From Aerococcus urinaeequi (GTDB lineage: Bacteria > Bacillota > Bacilli > Lactobacillales > Aerococcaceae): a stretch of 64,000 nt of DNA. Of the stretch, positions 9,601 through 17,152 are shown piece after piece (positions within the stretch are counted from its first letter, which is position 1; every line of letters starts with the position of its first letter). A program made the position numbers and the translations under genes. A model generated the notes under the pieces. That model saw nothing but the letters and a program-made list of their open reading frames with translations, was not told where the DNA came from and did no database searches. The stretch spans positions 1,798,001-1,862,000 of the forward strand of contig NZ_CP014162.1 in assembly GCF_001543205.1 (NCBI RefSeq), given 5' to 3'.

Positions 9601-10337
9601 TGCGCGGTAAAATCGACCGGATTGATGCGGTGTCGCAGGTTGAAAATGGCCTGGAACAAAACTTTATCCAAGTGGTGGATTATAAGTCATCGGCTCATGA
9701 TGTGAAATTTGACCAGATTTATGTAGGGTCCCAATTGCAGCTTTATACTTATTTGAAGGTGGCTTTAGACCAGTTAAATCAAGATGGTCAAACTGCCTTG
9801 CCACTAGGTGCTTTCTACCAACGGATTTTCCAACCTCAAGTGAAAATTGAAAAGCAAACAGATTTAACTGACAAAAATATTTCGGATCAAATTTTGGCCG
9901 ACTTGAAACTGTCGGGTTATGTACGGGCTGACTATGATCTATTAGAAGATATTCATAGCGAAGGACTTGAACCAGGTGGGAAGTCGAGCGTTTATGCGGT
10001 GAGCCGGAAGAAAGATGGCGATTTCGCTAAAGCTGCCAAAGTCTTAACCAAGGATGAGTTGAATAAGTTGTTAGCCTTTGTTGAAGAGAAGATTGTGGCT
10101 ACAGCAGAACAAATTGTGTCTGGCCATATTGCTTTAAATCCGCTTGATGATGATCCGTACATTCCGTCCATGACTGAGCCTTACCGGTCTGTATCTATGT
10201 TTGATGCAACGGACTATACCAATAAATATCGACCAAATCCGTCTATGGATCAGGATGAATTTTTCCAAGCCTTAATGACAGATGCCCATGTAGATGAAAA
10301 TGTAGCAGAGGAGGACCAGTCAGACGATGAAGAATAG
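6609..10337 (+). CDS. rexB: ATP-dependent helicase/nuclease AddB, RexB-type
   Basis: A 1242-residue second subunit of the AddAB/RexAB enzyme that resects double-strand breaks for RecA repair. The N-terminus has AddB landmarks (QVFIITDDNM, LQVQSFKRLAWYLL) but no Walker A GxGKT, as in streptococcal and lactobacillar RexB. The C-terminal PD-(D/E)xK nuclease is intact: GNYFHEMLDHF (about 878), RGKIDRIDAV (about 999), and VVDYKSS (about 1022). The iron-sulfur cysteines of Bacillus AddB are absent; the conserved site reads YNRDPFSYY (about 848) with Asp for Cys. AddA overlaps its end by 11 bp, indicating translational coupling. AGGAGG precedes the ATG. Confidence 0.9.
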   Translation: MNLQFILKTPTQNNLKSVYEDIDAYLRADVENQVFIITDDNMKFDLEMSVLRQMKAVQLNAGHTTDNKHAGMMRLQVQSFKRLAWYLLQKQDSQSVRDVSDIGNIMVIGRVLADMKDDLLVYRGEYDQIGFVEALADLFKELVNGQITSDVFLNSLSSYESSDQPLIQNQVKKMKELAAIYGEYEKYLAGLTMVDQNVFAQLRQAISDQDLSKTRIIITGFDYFNAQELETIVAFLENCPQVQIVLNLDQPYDFRTPDWYELFTVTGKTYNQLMQFVRKQEIPFANPIVAESDNSYANGFKVLDHYLRTDNRIESGQVAQTEPAKTAVNQVMEIWEVPSTHMEADQVANEIYRLVADPNTDYRYKDIQILSRDEDAYQHALQAALDANEIPYFTNFQEDMALHPLYRLMISLYRVYQGNWRYQDVFDLLRSELLTPVDLGDLTNWNDPTFDSVEVVSDELSASKKEQIQFRDAIDLTENVVLRNGYEGQFWWSKDRIWSYILVGEDGEKIGTKRDIAIEATANQVKAFVVGALSPLFDNWKKDQTTEAAITYFYQFLTNNGIPTNLMNWRDSYLEAGQLQEARQHEQAWQTFIHMLDDYVLLFGEEAFDLEYFFKILDLAFQNASYAMVPPTMDSVTIGSFDENKVEAKKITFLLGMSKYALPVVYEEKSLLTNEDRQLVVSQLDDLQALKQSADSKNNNEAYKAYLAFLSATDHLYISYPLNNGDADTEGLSPMIGRIAEAFGIQTKYLRQPSDHAAEETLLKLGNGHTQVRYLLKAVAQDAHGQQRLSQIWRPVYDQVVSNQSTAGFFKWLQSSLTYHNTVLPLTPELSRSLYGDILAVSVSQLELYNRDPFSYYLKYGLKLKERPSFQLDSLQTGNYFHEMLDHFFKEVNQKEFDLANLSDGEAKEILGEVTDKLNDPDVYPEYTIFKVNHRNSYLQESMKETIQLLVENMIKQRQAVNVKTIETEQRFGYTQNEDEEEETITHFTLANGQEVRLRGKIDRIDAVSQVENGLEQNFIQVVDYKSSAHDVKFDQIYVGSQLQLYTYLKVALDQLNQDGQTALPLGAFYQRIFQPQVKIEKQTDLTDKNISDQILADLKLSGYVRADYDLLEDIHSEGLEPGGKSSVYAVSRKKDGDFAKAAKVLTKDELNKLLAFVEEKIVATAEQIVSGHIALNPLDDDPYIPSMTEPYRSVSMFDATDYTNKYRPNPSMDQDEFFQALMTDAHVDENVAEEDQSDDEE

Positions 10338-13300
10338 ACAGAAACAAACCACTATTCCATTACAAACAGAAGCTAATGCCCGTTATACAGCCGACCAATG
10401 GGCAGCGATTCATTTAGAAGGGGATAACCTGCTCGTTTCAGCCTCTGCTGGATCTGGTAAAACGAGTGTCCTTGTCCAACGTATCTTGCAGAAGGTACGA
10501 CGTGGCTATGGGGTGGATGAGTTACTGGTTGTAACGTTTACCGAAAAAGCAGCTAGTGAAATGAAAGAGCGGTTGGAAGTAGCCTTACAAGAAATGATCA
10601 ATGAAGAATCTGACGCCGACAGCCGTCAACATTATCTGCAACAAATCGCCAAATTGCCGCAAGCCAATATTTCAACCATTGACGCCTTTTGTAAGCAAGT
10701 CATCCAACGTTATTATTTCTTGATTGATCTAGACCCAGTTTACCGATTATTAACCGATGAAACTGAAAATATGATGCATTTTGAAAATGTTTGGGAGGCC
10801 TTGAAAGAGGACTTATTAGCAGAAGGCAATCCAGATTATTTACGTATGGCAAAACACTTTGCTTCCGACCGTAAAGATGACAAGATTGACCAGTTGATTT
10901 TTGACCTATACAACAAGTCTCGGGTCCATACCCATCCAAACGACTGGTTAGATGGATTAGTAGCCAAATATCCGGATGAGGATACCCCCTACGGTGAGTC
11001 TGATTTTTATCAAGAATATGTGGTCCCTGCTTTAATAGATGAAATTGAAGCTCTTGAAAATACTGCACGACTGTATATTGAAGACCTGCCGGTTGCTGAA
11101 GCGGTTGGTTTTGAAAAAATGGCCATTTCTGTGAAAGAAAAGTTAGCTTACTTAGACCAATTGAAGACGAATGTGAAGGCCTCTTATAAAGATGCCTACC
11201 AACAAATTATTGCAACATCTTTCCCTGCTTTAGTTCGAAAAAGTAAGAAAGACTTTGAAGATGGTAACGACGCACAAAATGATTTACGAACTCAGTTAAA
11301 AGACCGACACGACAAAACAATTAAGGACGTATTCGACAAGGATATCTTGCCTTACTTTACCTTTGACGAGCATTACCAAGGCCTCTTTATTCAAGATGCT
11401 AAAAAACTTGGGCAAGCCATTATAAATGTGGAGAAGGTCTTTACTGAACGAATGACAGCCCATAAATTTGACCAAAGAATCTTAGATTTCTCAGATATCG
11501 AACTTTTTACCTATCAAATTTTAAGTAAGCAGTTAGCGGACACAGAAACTGGCGACGGCGGAAGTGTGAGTGGAAACGTCAATACTATGAATGAGGCTAA
11601 GGCTTACTATCGGGACAAGTTTACTGAAGTCATGGTGGATGAGTATCAGGATGTCAATGCCTTACAGGAAGCCATTCTACAAGCTGTATCAGGGAATCCG
11701 GAACATCCAAATATGTTCATGGTGGGGGATGTGAAGCAGTCGATTTACCGTTTCCGCTTTGCTGAACCAGGTCTATTTATCCATAAATTCAACCAATTCG
11801 CGGATGGTAATGGAGGGCAGAGGATTGTCTTAGCGGAAAACTTCCGGTCAAGAGCAGATGTCCTTGATTTTACCAACTTTATCTTCCGCCAAGTCATGGA
11901 TCCACAAGTGGGGCAGATTGCTTATGATGAGGATGCAGCCCTTAAATTGGGCTTTACCGCCTATCCAGAAACCGACCGGATGCAGACTGAAATTCTCCTT
12001 TACGAGGAGGAAGATGGCAGTGAAGCTAGCGATTACGACCAGGAAGGTTTAGACGGTTTAGATGGTGAGGTCTCAAATGGGACGAAAATGCAAGCAGAAT
12101 TGATTGCCCAATCCATTTTGGACAAGGTCAACAACCAGCACATGATTTATGATAAAAAGCTGCAGGCAGATAGACCCATCACCTTTAATGATATAGTAAT
12201 TCTTGTAGCAACTAGACGTAACCATTCGGAATTAGAGGATGTTTTTGCCCAATATAAAATTCCTTTGATGTTGGATGATTCGGCGAACTATTTCCAGCGT
12301 ACAGAAATCCGTGTCATGTTGAATGTCTTAAAATTTATCGATAATCCTTACCAAGATATTCCACTGGCGGCTATTTTGCGGTCACCAATTATTGGTTTAA
12401 ATGAGCAAGACCTAGCAAAAATCCGGATTGCCAACAAACAAGCAACTTATTATGACGCTATGAAAACTTATATGGCCATGGATGAAGGGCAAGATGAAAG
12501 AATAGCTGAGAAATTGCGGATTTTGAATGATTGGCACTTAGCGTGGCGGGATATCGCCCGCGACAAACCGTTGGCGACTTTAATCTGGCAAATTTATACA
12601 GATACGGGCTTCCTCGATTATGTTGGTGGGATGCCAAATGGCGAGATTCGGCAAAATAACTTGCATGGTTTTTATAAATTGGCGTCTACCTATGAAGCGT
12701 CAGCCTTTAAGGGGATTTTCCAATTCATCCGCTTTGTTGAGAAAATTCAAGAGAAAGACAACGACCTGCAAGCACCAAAACACGGGGACGAAGCTCGATC
12801 TGCGGTCCATGTCTATACTATTCATCATTCAAAAGGTTTAGAGTTTCCGCTCGTTTACGTCTATAACATTTCCAAGCGTTTTAACACTCAAGATCTAAGG
12901 AATCCGGTGATTTATAATGACGCTATCGGTATCGGGGTGAAATTGTCTGATAGAACACGTCACATCACCTATCCAAATATGTTTGAAATGATGGCTAAAC
13001 GCTTTGAGAAGAAAGACATGTTGGCTGAAGAAATGCGAAAATTATACGTGGCCTTAACTCGAGCGGAACAGCAACTGGTATTAGTGGGTATGGTGAAAAA
13101 CTTCGATACCACGATTGGCAAGTGGCAAGGGCTTTTGATGAAAGACGAGCAACTATCGCCATCAGGCCGGATTAAAGCCAACAGTCTACTTGATTGGATT
13201 GGCCCAGCGTTGATGCGCCACCACGATTTTGATCAGGTTAACCAATCAGTCCATATTCCAGACTACCTAGCCAACACTAAGACCAATTTCCGGGTTGCAG

Positions 13301-14190
13301 TCGTTTCTAGCCAAGACGCACTTGCGGGCCGTAGTAAGTGGGTACAGACGGTAGATGAATCCAACCAAGTTGACCAAGCAGAACTTTTAGCGGCCATTTT
13401 TACAGATGACAAAATGTCTACCAGTGACCAAGCTAATAAACAAGTCATTCAGCTACCAGCTACCGACTTAGATTATGCTTATCAATCGGCGACCAAGACA
13501 ACATCCTTCCAATCAGTATCAGAATTGAAACGGATGCTTCAAGATCCAAGTGACCTCGACTTGCAACCTTGGTCAGTCAACAATCAAAATAAATTGACTA
13601 AAACCTTTCGTTATACTGAAGAGGACTATGACCAACCGAGTTTCTTGGCCAAAGAACAAGCTGTCACACCAACAGCCATTGGGTCAGCGGCCCATTTGTT
13701 AATGCAGAAGGTGAATTTAAGGGCTAAACCAAGTAAAGCGACCTTTAAAGCGCTCTTTGATGAACTATGCCAACTAGAAATTTTAAGCAATAAACTTTGG
13801 CCACATATTCAAGTGGATAAACTAGTAGCCTTCTTCGATACGGCAGCGGGACAATTGATTTTGAAACAAGTTGACCATGTATATAGAGAAGAAACATTCT
13901 CCCTAATGGTTGCTGGATCAGAAATCTTTACGGATATGGCAACAGATGATGACTTGTTGGTCCACGGGACAATTGATGGTTTTATTTTATTACAGGATGA
14001 AATCTTCCTGTATGACTTTAAAACTGACCGGATTGCTTATCTAAATGAAAGCCAGCAAGAACAAACCTTAATCGACCGTTACCAAGGGCAAATGGATCTT
14101 TATGCTCAAGCCCTTGAAACCATTTGGGAACGGGCAGTTACACAGAAAATGATTATATCATTAGATACATTAAAAACTTTTTTTGTCTAA
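10327..14190 (+). CDS. addA: ATP-dependent helicase/nuclease subunit A
   Basis: A 1287-residue UvrD-type helicase with a C-terminal nuclease, the motor subunit partnering the RexB-type protein. Motifs in order: Walker A SASAGSGKTS (about 38), VVTFTEKAASEMKERL, STIDAFCKQV, MVDEYQDVNALQ (about 436), GDVKQSIYRFR (about 468), YTIHHSKGLEFP (about 834), and LYVALTRAEQQ (about 906). The RecB-like nuclease shows GSAAHLLMQ, GTIDGF (about 1214) and YDFKTDR (about 1229). Both subunits therefore keep a nuclease domain, as in AddAB. The start overlaps the rexB stop. After the stop comes a promoter and tRNA-Gly rather than a classical terminator. Confidence 0.95.
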   Translation: MKNRQKQTTIPLQTEANARYTADQWAAIHLEGDNLLVSASAGSGKTSVLVQRILQKVRRGYGVDELLVVTFTEKAASEMKERLEVALQEMINEESDADSRQHYLQQIAKLPQANISTIDAFCKQVIQRYYFLIDLDPVYRLLTDETENMMHFENVWEALKEDLLAEGNPDYLRMAKHFASDRKDDKIDQLIFDLYNKSRVHTHPNDWLDGLVAKYPDEDTPYGESDFYQEYVVPALIDEIEALENTARLYIEDLPVAEAVGFEKMAISVKEKLAYLDQLKTNVKASYKDAYQQIIATSFPALVRKSKKDFEDGNDAQNDLRTQLKDRHDKTIKDVFDKDILPYFTFDEHYQGLFIQDAKKLGQAIINVEKVFTERMTAHKFDQRILDFSDIELFTYQILSKQLADTETGDGGSVSGNVNTMNEAKAYYRDKFTEVMVDEYQDVNALQEAILQAVSGNPEHPNMFMVGDVKQSIYRFRFAEPGLFIHKFNQFADGNGGQRIVLAENFRSRADVLDFTNFIFRQVMDPQVGQIAYDEDAALKLGFTAYPETDRMQTEILLYEEEDGSEASDYDQEGLDGLDGEVSNGTKMQAELIAQSILDKVNNQHMIYDKKLQADRPITFNDIVILVATRRNHSELEDVFAQYKIPLMLDDSANYFQRTEIRVMLNVLKFIDNPYQDIPLAAILRSPIIGLNEQDLAKIRIANKQATYYDAMKTYMAMDEGQDERIAEKLRILNDWHLAWRDIARDKPLATLIWQIYTDTGFLDYVGGMPNGEIRQNNLHGFYKLASTYEASAFKGIFQFIRFVEKIQEKDNDLQAPKHGDEARSAVHVYTIHHSKGLEFPLVYVYNISKRFNTQDLRNPVIYNDAIGIGVKLSDRTRHITYPNMFEMMAKRFEKKDMLAEEMRKLYVALTRAEQQLVLVGMVKNFDTTIGKWQGLLMKDEQLSPSGRIKANSLLDWIGPALMRHHDFDQVNQSVHIPDYLANTKTNFRVAVVSSQDALAGRSKWVQTVDESNQVDQAELLAAIFTDDKMSTSDQANKQVIQLPATDLDYAYQSATKTTSFQSVSELKRMLQDPSDLDLQPWSVNNQNKLTKTFRYTEEDYDQPSFLAKEQAVTPTAIGSAAHLLMQKVNLRAKPSKATFKALFDELCQLEILSNKLWPHIQVDKLVAFFDTAAGQLILKQVDHVYREETFSLMVAGSEIFTDMATDDDLLVHGTIDGFILLQDEIFLYDFKTDRIAYLNESQQEQTLIDRYQGQMDLYAQALETIWERAVTQKMIISLDTLKTFFV

Positions 14191-14196
14191 TAACAC

Positions 14197-14226
14197 TTGC
14201 AAAACTAATACAGAAGGTGGTATACT
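14197..14226 (+). promoter_or_regulatory. Promoter of tRNA-Gly
   Basis: TTGCAA (14197-14202), an 18-bp spacer and TATACT (14221-14226), with the tRNA beginning 23 bp downstream. The promoter is embedded in a long inverted repeat, listed separately. Confidence 0.75.
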
Positions 14227-14247
14227 ATCTCTTGTATTAGTTTTGCA
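14198..14247. repeat. 15-bp perfect inverted repeat around the tRNA-Gly promoter
   Basis: TGCAAAACTAATACA (14198-14212) is the exact reverse complement of TGTATTAGTTTTGCA (14233-14247). The 20-bp centre contains the -10 hexamer, the left arm covers most of the -35, and the right arm ends one base before the tRNA. It could be an operator, a cruciform, or on readthrough from addA a hairpin in the RNA. Confidence 0.85.
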
Positions 14248-14248
14248 T

Positions 14249-14319
14249 GCGGGTGTAGTTTAGTGGTAAAACCATAGCCTTCCAAGCTATCGTCGCGAGT
14301 TCGATTCTCGTCACCCGCT
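14249..14319 (+). tRNA. tRNA-Gly (anticodon TCC)
   Basis: Cloverleaf: acceptor GCGGGTG/CACCCGC (14249-14255 and 14312-14318), discriminator T, D arm AGTTTAGTGGTAAAACC, anticodon loop CTTCCAA giving TCC, and T arm around GAGTTCGATTCTC. CCA is not encoded. It reads GGA and, by wobble, other glycine codons. Confidence 0.97.
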
Positions 14320-14368
14320 TATAATAAAACAATGAACGCTGGTGGTATTCCAAAAGCCAGTGAAGGGA

Positions 14369-14395
14369 AGTGGGGCTTAGGTCTCACTTTTTTTT
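14369..14395 (+). terminator. Intrinsic terminator after tRNA-Gly
   Basis: AGTGGGGC TTAG GTCTCACT (14369-14388), an eight-pair stem including G-U pairs, followed by a run of T. Confidence 0.8.
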
Positions 14396-14509
14396 GCTAA
14401 AATTAGTAGAGAAACTGAGAAAGTAAGTCTGAAAATCAGTATAATCAATTCAGATAGATATAGTAGTATCATCATTTTACAAGAATAGAAAGCGAGTGGT
14501 TGACCAACC

Positions 14510-15172
14510 ATGGCAAAATTTTATGCAGTGAAAAAAGGAAAAACACCAGGAATCTACAAGACCTGGCCTGACTGTCAGAAACAAGTTAAGGGCTTTTCGG
14601 GTGCAGTCTATAAGTCATTTACCAGCCTAGAAGAAGCAGAAGCCTTTATGGGTAATGGGTCGCAGCCGGTGTCTAAAACGAGTCAAGGGGAAGAAATCCG
14701 CTGGCTAACTAAAGACGGTAAAAACGGCCAGGTTGATGCCGATACCATGTCCGTATATGTAGACGGCTCTTTCGATAAAAAATCTGGTTATTTTGGCTAC
14801 GGGGGTGTAGTCTTATTTCAGGATACGATCAAAACTTACAAGGGTGGTCGTAACACGGAAGGATTAGCTAAAATGCGGAATGTAGCCGGTGAAATTATCG
14901 CGGCTATGCATGCGGTTAAAATTGCACAAAAATCAGGGGTTAAGAATCTTGTGATTTACCATGATTATATGGGGATCGCTGAGTGGGCCCTAAAATCTTG
15001 GCAGGCCAAAAATGATTATACTAAGGAATATCAGGACTATATGCAAGAGCAGGCCAAGAATCTAGCTATCGGATTTGTGAAAATCGCAGCCCACACAGGT
15101 AATCAATATAATGAGGAAGCTGACCAATTAGCTAAAGACGGGATTCGCCAAGCCAAATCAGCTAATAAATAA
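14510..15172 (+). CDS. rnhA: Ribonuclease HI with N-terminal viroplasmin-type domain
   Basis: A 220-residue two-domain RNase H that degrades the RNA strand of RNA-DNA hybrids. Residues 1-45 form a caulimovirus viroplasmin/hybrid-binding domain (FYAVKKGKTPGIYKTW, KGFSGAVYKSF). After a linker rich in Q/S/K the RNase H fold follows, with the carboxylate motifs YVDGSF, AGEIIAAMHAV, VIYHDYMGI and NEEADQLAKDG, so the active site looks complete. The domain order is that of eukaryotic RNase H1 and many Lactobacillales proteins. The start ATG follows a weak ribosome binding site (AGTGGT). It stands alone between the tRNA terminator and lspA. Confidence 0.92.
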   Translation: MAKFYAVKKGKTPGIYKTWPDCQKQVKGFSGAVYKSFTSLEEAEAFMGNGSQPVSKTSQGEEIRWLTKDGKNGQVDADTMSVYVDGSFDKKSGYFGYGGVVLFQDTIKTYKGGRNTEGLAKMRNVAGEIIAAMHAVKIAQKSGVKNLVIYHDYMGIAEWALKSWQAKNDYTKEYQDYMQEQAKNLAIGFVKIAAHTGNQYNEEADQLAKDGIRQAKSANK

Positions 15173-15230
15173 GCTAGAATAATGGTAAAATATATTTAAA
15201 CAATATCGGCCGAGCGGCTCAGGAGGATTT

Positions 15231-15704
15231 ATGTTACTGAATTATCTATTAATTGCAATTTTAGTTGGTATTGACCAATTCGTGAAGTATTGGACAGTGG
15301 CCAATTTTGCTGTCAATGAAGGGCAAGATTTCATACCAGGCATTCTTTCCTTCTTTTATATCCAAAATGATGGAGCTGCTTGGGGAATTTTCTCAGGGCA
15401 AATGTGGCTATTTTATATCATTACTGTTGCTGTTGTGGCAGTCCTCGTCTATATGCTCCACAAGGAAGCTAAAGGCGCGCCGCTACTGGCTATAGGTCTT
15501 TCCTTTATGATTGCAGGAGCCTTGGGTAACTTTATCGACCGCCTGCATTTAAACTACGTGATCGACATGTTTCGATTAGAATTTATGGATTTTCCAATAT
15601 TTAATGTAGCGGATGTTTGTTTAACCATTGGTGTCATTATGATGATTGTCTACATGATTATTACACCTGAAGACCAATTGGAAAAAAGAACCGCTAACAA
15701 GTGA
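15231..15704 (+). CDS. lspA: Lipoprotein signal peptidase (signal peptidase II)
   Basis: A 157-residue membrane aspartyl protease that cleaves signal peptides of diacylated prolipoproteins. Four membrane helices are apparent. The conserved boxes are present: DQFVKYW, FFYIQNDGAAWGIF, the catalytic region GNFIDRLHLNYVIDMF, and FNVADVCLTIGV with the second aspartate. AGGAGG precedes the ATG. Its end overlaps the GTG-side frame of the following pseudouridine synthase gene, and the two are the usual lspA-rluD pair. Likely substrates in this window include the two OppA proteins and the beta-helix lipoprotein at 33 kb. Confidence 0.96.
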   Translation: MLLNYLLIAILVGIDQFVKYWTVANFAVNEGQDFIPGILSFFYIQNDGAAWGIFSGQMWLFYIITVAVVAVLVYMLHKEAKGAPLLAIGLSFMIAGALGNFIDRLHLNYVIDMFRLEFMDFPIFNVADVCLTIGVIMMIVYMIITPEDQLEKRTANK

Positions 15705-15715
15705 GGAGTGTCATT

Positions 15716-16669
15716 TTGACAGAAGAAAAGACAGTATTTAATTATACTTATACGGGTGAGGACGGCTTGCGTTTAGACCAATTCGTCACTAATCAATTTA
15801 CAGACGAAAGCCGGACTACAATCAAAAAATGGATCAAAGACAAATTGGTCACAGTAAACGGCAAGGTGGCTAAAGCGTCACAATCCTTGGTTAATGGAGA
15901 TTTAATCGGAGTTGAGAAACCGGCGCCTGCTGAAGCGGAAGAATTTAAACCAGTAGCCGAAAAGATGTCTTTAGATATCGTATTTGAAGATGATGACATT
16001 TTAGTGGTCAATAAACCAGTCAATTTGGTCGTGCATCCTTCCGTGAACCATCCAACCAATACCCTAGTGAATGGTTTGTTATACCATGTACAGGAAAATG
16101 GGTCGCAACTAGCGGTTGGTCGCGAGTCTTTTAGACCAGGTATCGTCCATCGATTAGACAAGGACACCACCGGATTATTAGTGGTCGCTAAATCACAAGC
16201 AGCCCTTGAAAATCTAACTGAACAAGTGGCCAACCACCAAATGACACGAATTTATTCAGGTTTAGTTTATGGCGAAATTTTTGAAGCGGGCGGGACCATT
16301 GATGCACCAATCCGCCGTCATGAAAAAGATCGGTTGAAATTTGAAACTAACGAAGCTGGTCGTCATGCAGTTACGCATTTTACGGTCAAACACCGGTACG
16401 TTGGCTATACCTTGGTCAACTTCCAACTGGAAACAGGTAGAACCCATCAAATCCGTGTTCACGCTGATTTTATCAACCACCCAATCGTGGATGATCCTTT
16501 GTACGCAAGACAATATAAGGAGCGGTTCTTCAGTGATAATGGCCAATTATTACATGCCCACCGCTTAGAATTAGACCACCCGGTAACTGGTGAACACATG
16601 GCTTTTGATGCGCCAATTCCTGATAATTTCCAGGCGGTATTGCATCAGTTGACATTTAAGGGTGTATAA
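15716..16669 (+). CDS. RluD-family 23S rRNA/tRNA pseudouridine synthase
   Basis: A protein of 317 residues if TTG at 15716 is used. It has an N-terminal S4 RNA-binding domain (LRLDQFVTNQF, WIKDKLVTVNGK) and a catalytic domain with the RluA/RluD motif HRLDKDTTGLLVVAK carrying the nucleophilic aspartate, then GRTHQIRVH. It converts uridine to pseudouridine in structured RNA; the exact target cannot be told. TTG 15716 is preferred to the upstream GTG at 15701 because GAGGAG at 15703-15708 fits it. It begins 11 bp after the lspA stop and probably shares its transcript. Confidence 0.9.
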   Translation: MTEEKTVFNYTYTGEDGLRLDQFVTNQFTDESRTTIKKWIKDKLVTVNGKVAKASQSLVNGDLIGVEKPAPAEAEEFKPVAEKMSLDIVFEDDDILVVNKPVNLVVHPSVNHPTNTLVNGLLYHVQENGSQLAVGRESFRPGIVHRLDKDTTGLLVVAKSQAALENLTEQVANHQMTRIYSGLVYGEIFEAGGTIDAPIRRHEKDRLKFETNEAGRHAVTHFTVKHRYVGYTLVNFQLETGRTHQIRVHADFINHPIVDDPLYARQYKERFFSDNGQLLHAHRLELDHPVTGEHMAFDAPIPDNFQAVLHQLTFKGV

Positions 16670-16747
16670 TTGATGAAAAGCTTTGCAAAAGGGGCAATAC
16701 TTTAGTAAAATTTTATCTTGTAAACGTATGAGAGGAGTGTATAGACT

Positions 16748-16978
16748 ATGCTAAGTACAGGAGCTTGGATTTTAATCGTAATTATCGCAGCTATTTTAGG
16801 TGCTGTTGGGGGATTCTTTATCGCCCGTAAATATATGGTGAACTATTTTGAAGAAAATCCACCAATTTCTGATGACATGATTCGTTCAATGATGATGTCA
16901 ATGGGTCAAAAACCTTCAGAAAAACGTGTGCGTCAAATCACACAATCTATGAAGAAATCGAACAAAAAATCTAAATGA
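16748..16978 (+). CDS. UPF0154 (YneF-like) small membrane protein
   Basis: A 76-residue protein with one N-terminal membrane helix ([19 protein letters not shown]), then the conserved [17 protein letters not shown] and [13 protein letters not shown], and a lysine-rich end. This matches the UPF0154/YneF family, present across Firmicutes with no assigned function. AGAGGAG lies before the ATG. It is followed by a strong terminator and seems monocistronic. Confidence 0.9.
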   Translation: MLSTGAWILIVIIAAILGAVGGFFIARKYMVNYFEENPPISDDMIRSMMMSMGQKPSEKRVRQITQSMKKSNKKSK

Positions 16979-17016
16979 TGAGATTAAAGCGCCACCAAGC
17001 GCTTAATATCAACAAT

Positions 17017-17056
17017 AGCCTCCGTAGCTAATAAGGCATACGGAGGCTGTTTCGTT
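17017..17056 (+). terminator. Intrinsic terminator after the UPF0154 gene
   Basis: AGCCTCCGTA (17017-17026) pairs perfectly with TACGGAGGCT (17039-17048), followed by GTTTCGTT. A second smaller hairpin, AAGCGC/GCGCTT, lies just upstream at 16987-17004. Confidence 0.7.
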
Positions 17057-17152
17057 GTCTAATCAAATTTTTTATCTATATGCGGGTGTTAATTTTCGCA
17101 ATTGGTCAATATTTGTTAGATAATAGGTGAGAATTTATTTAGGAGGGAAGAA

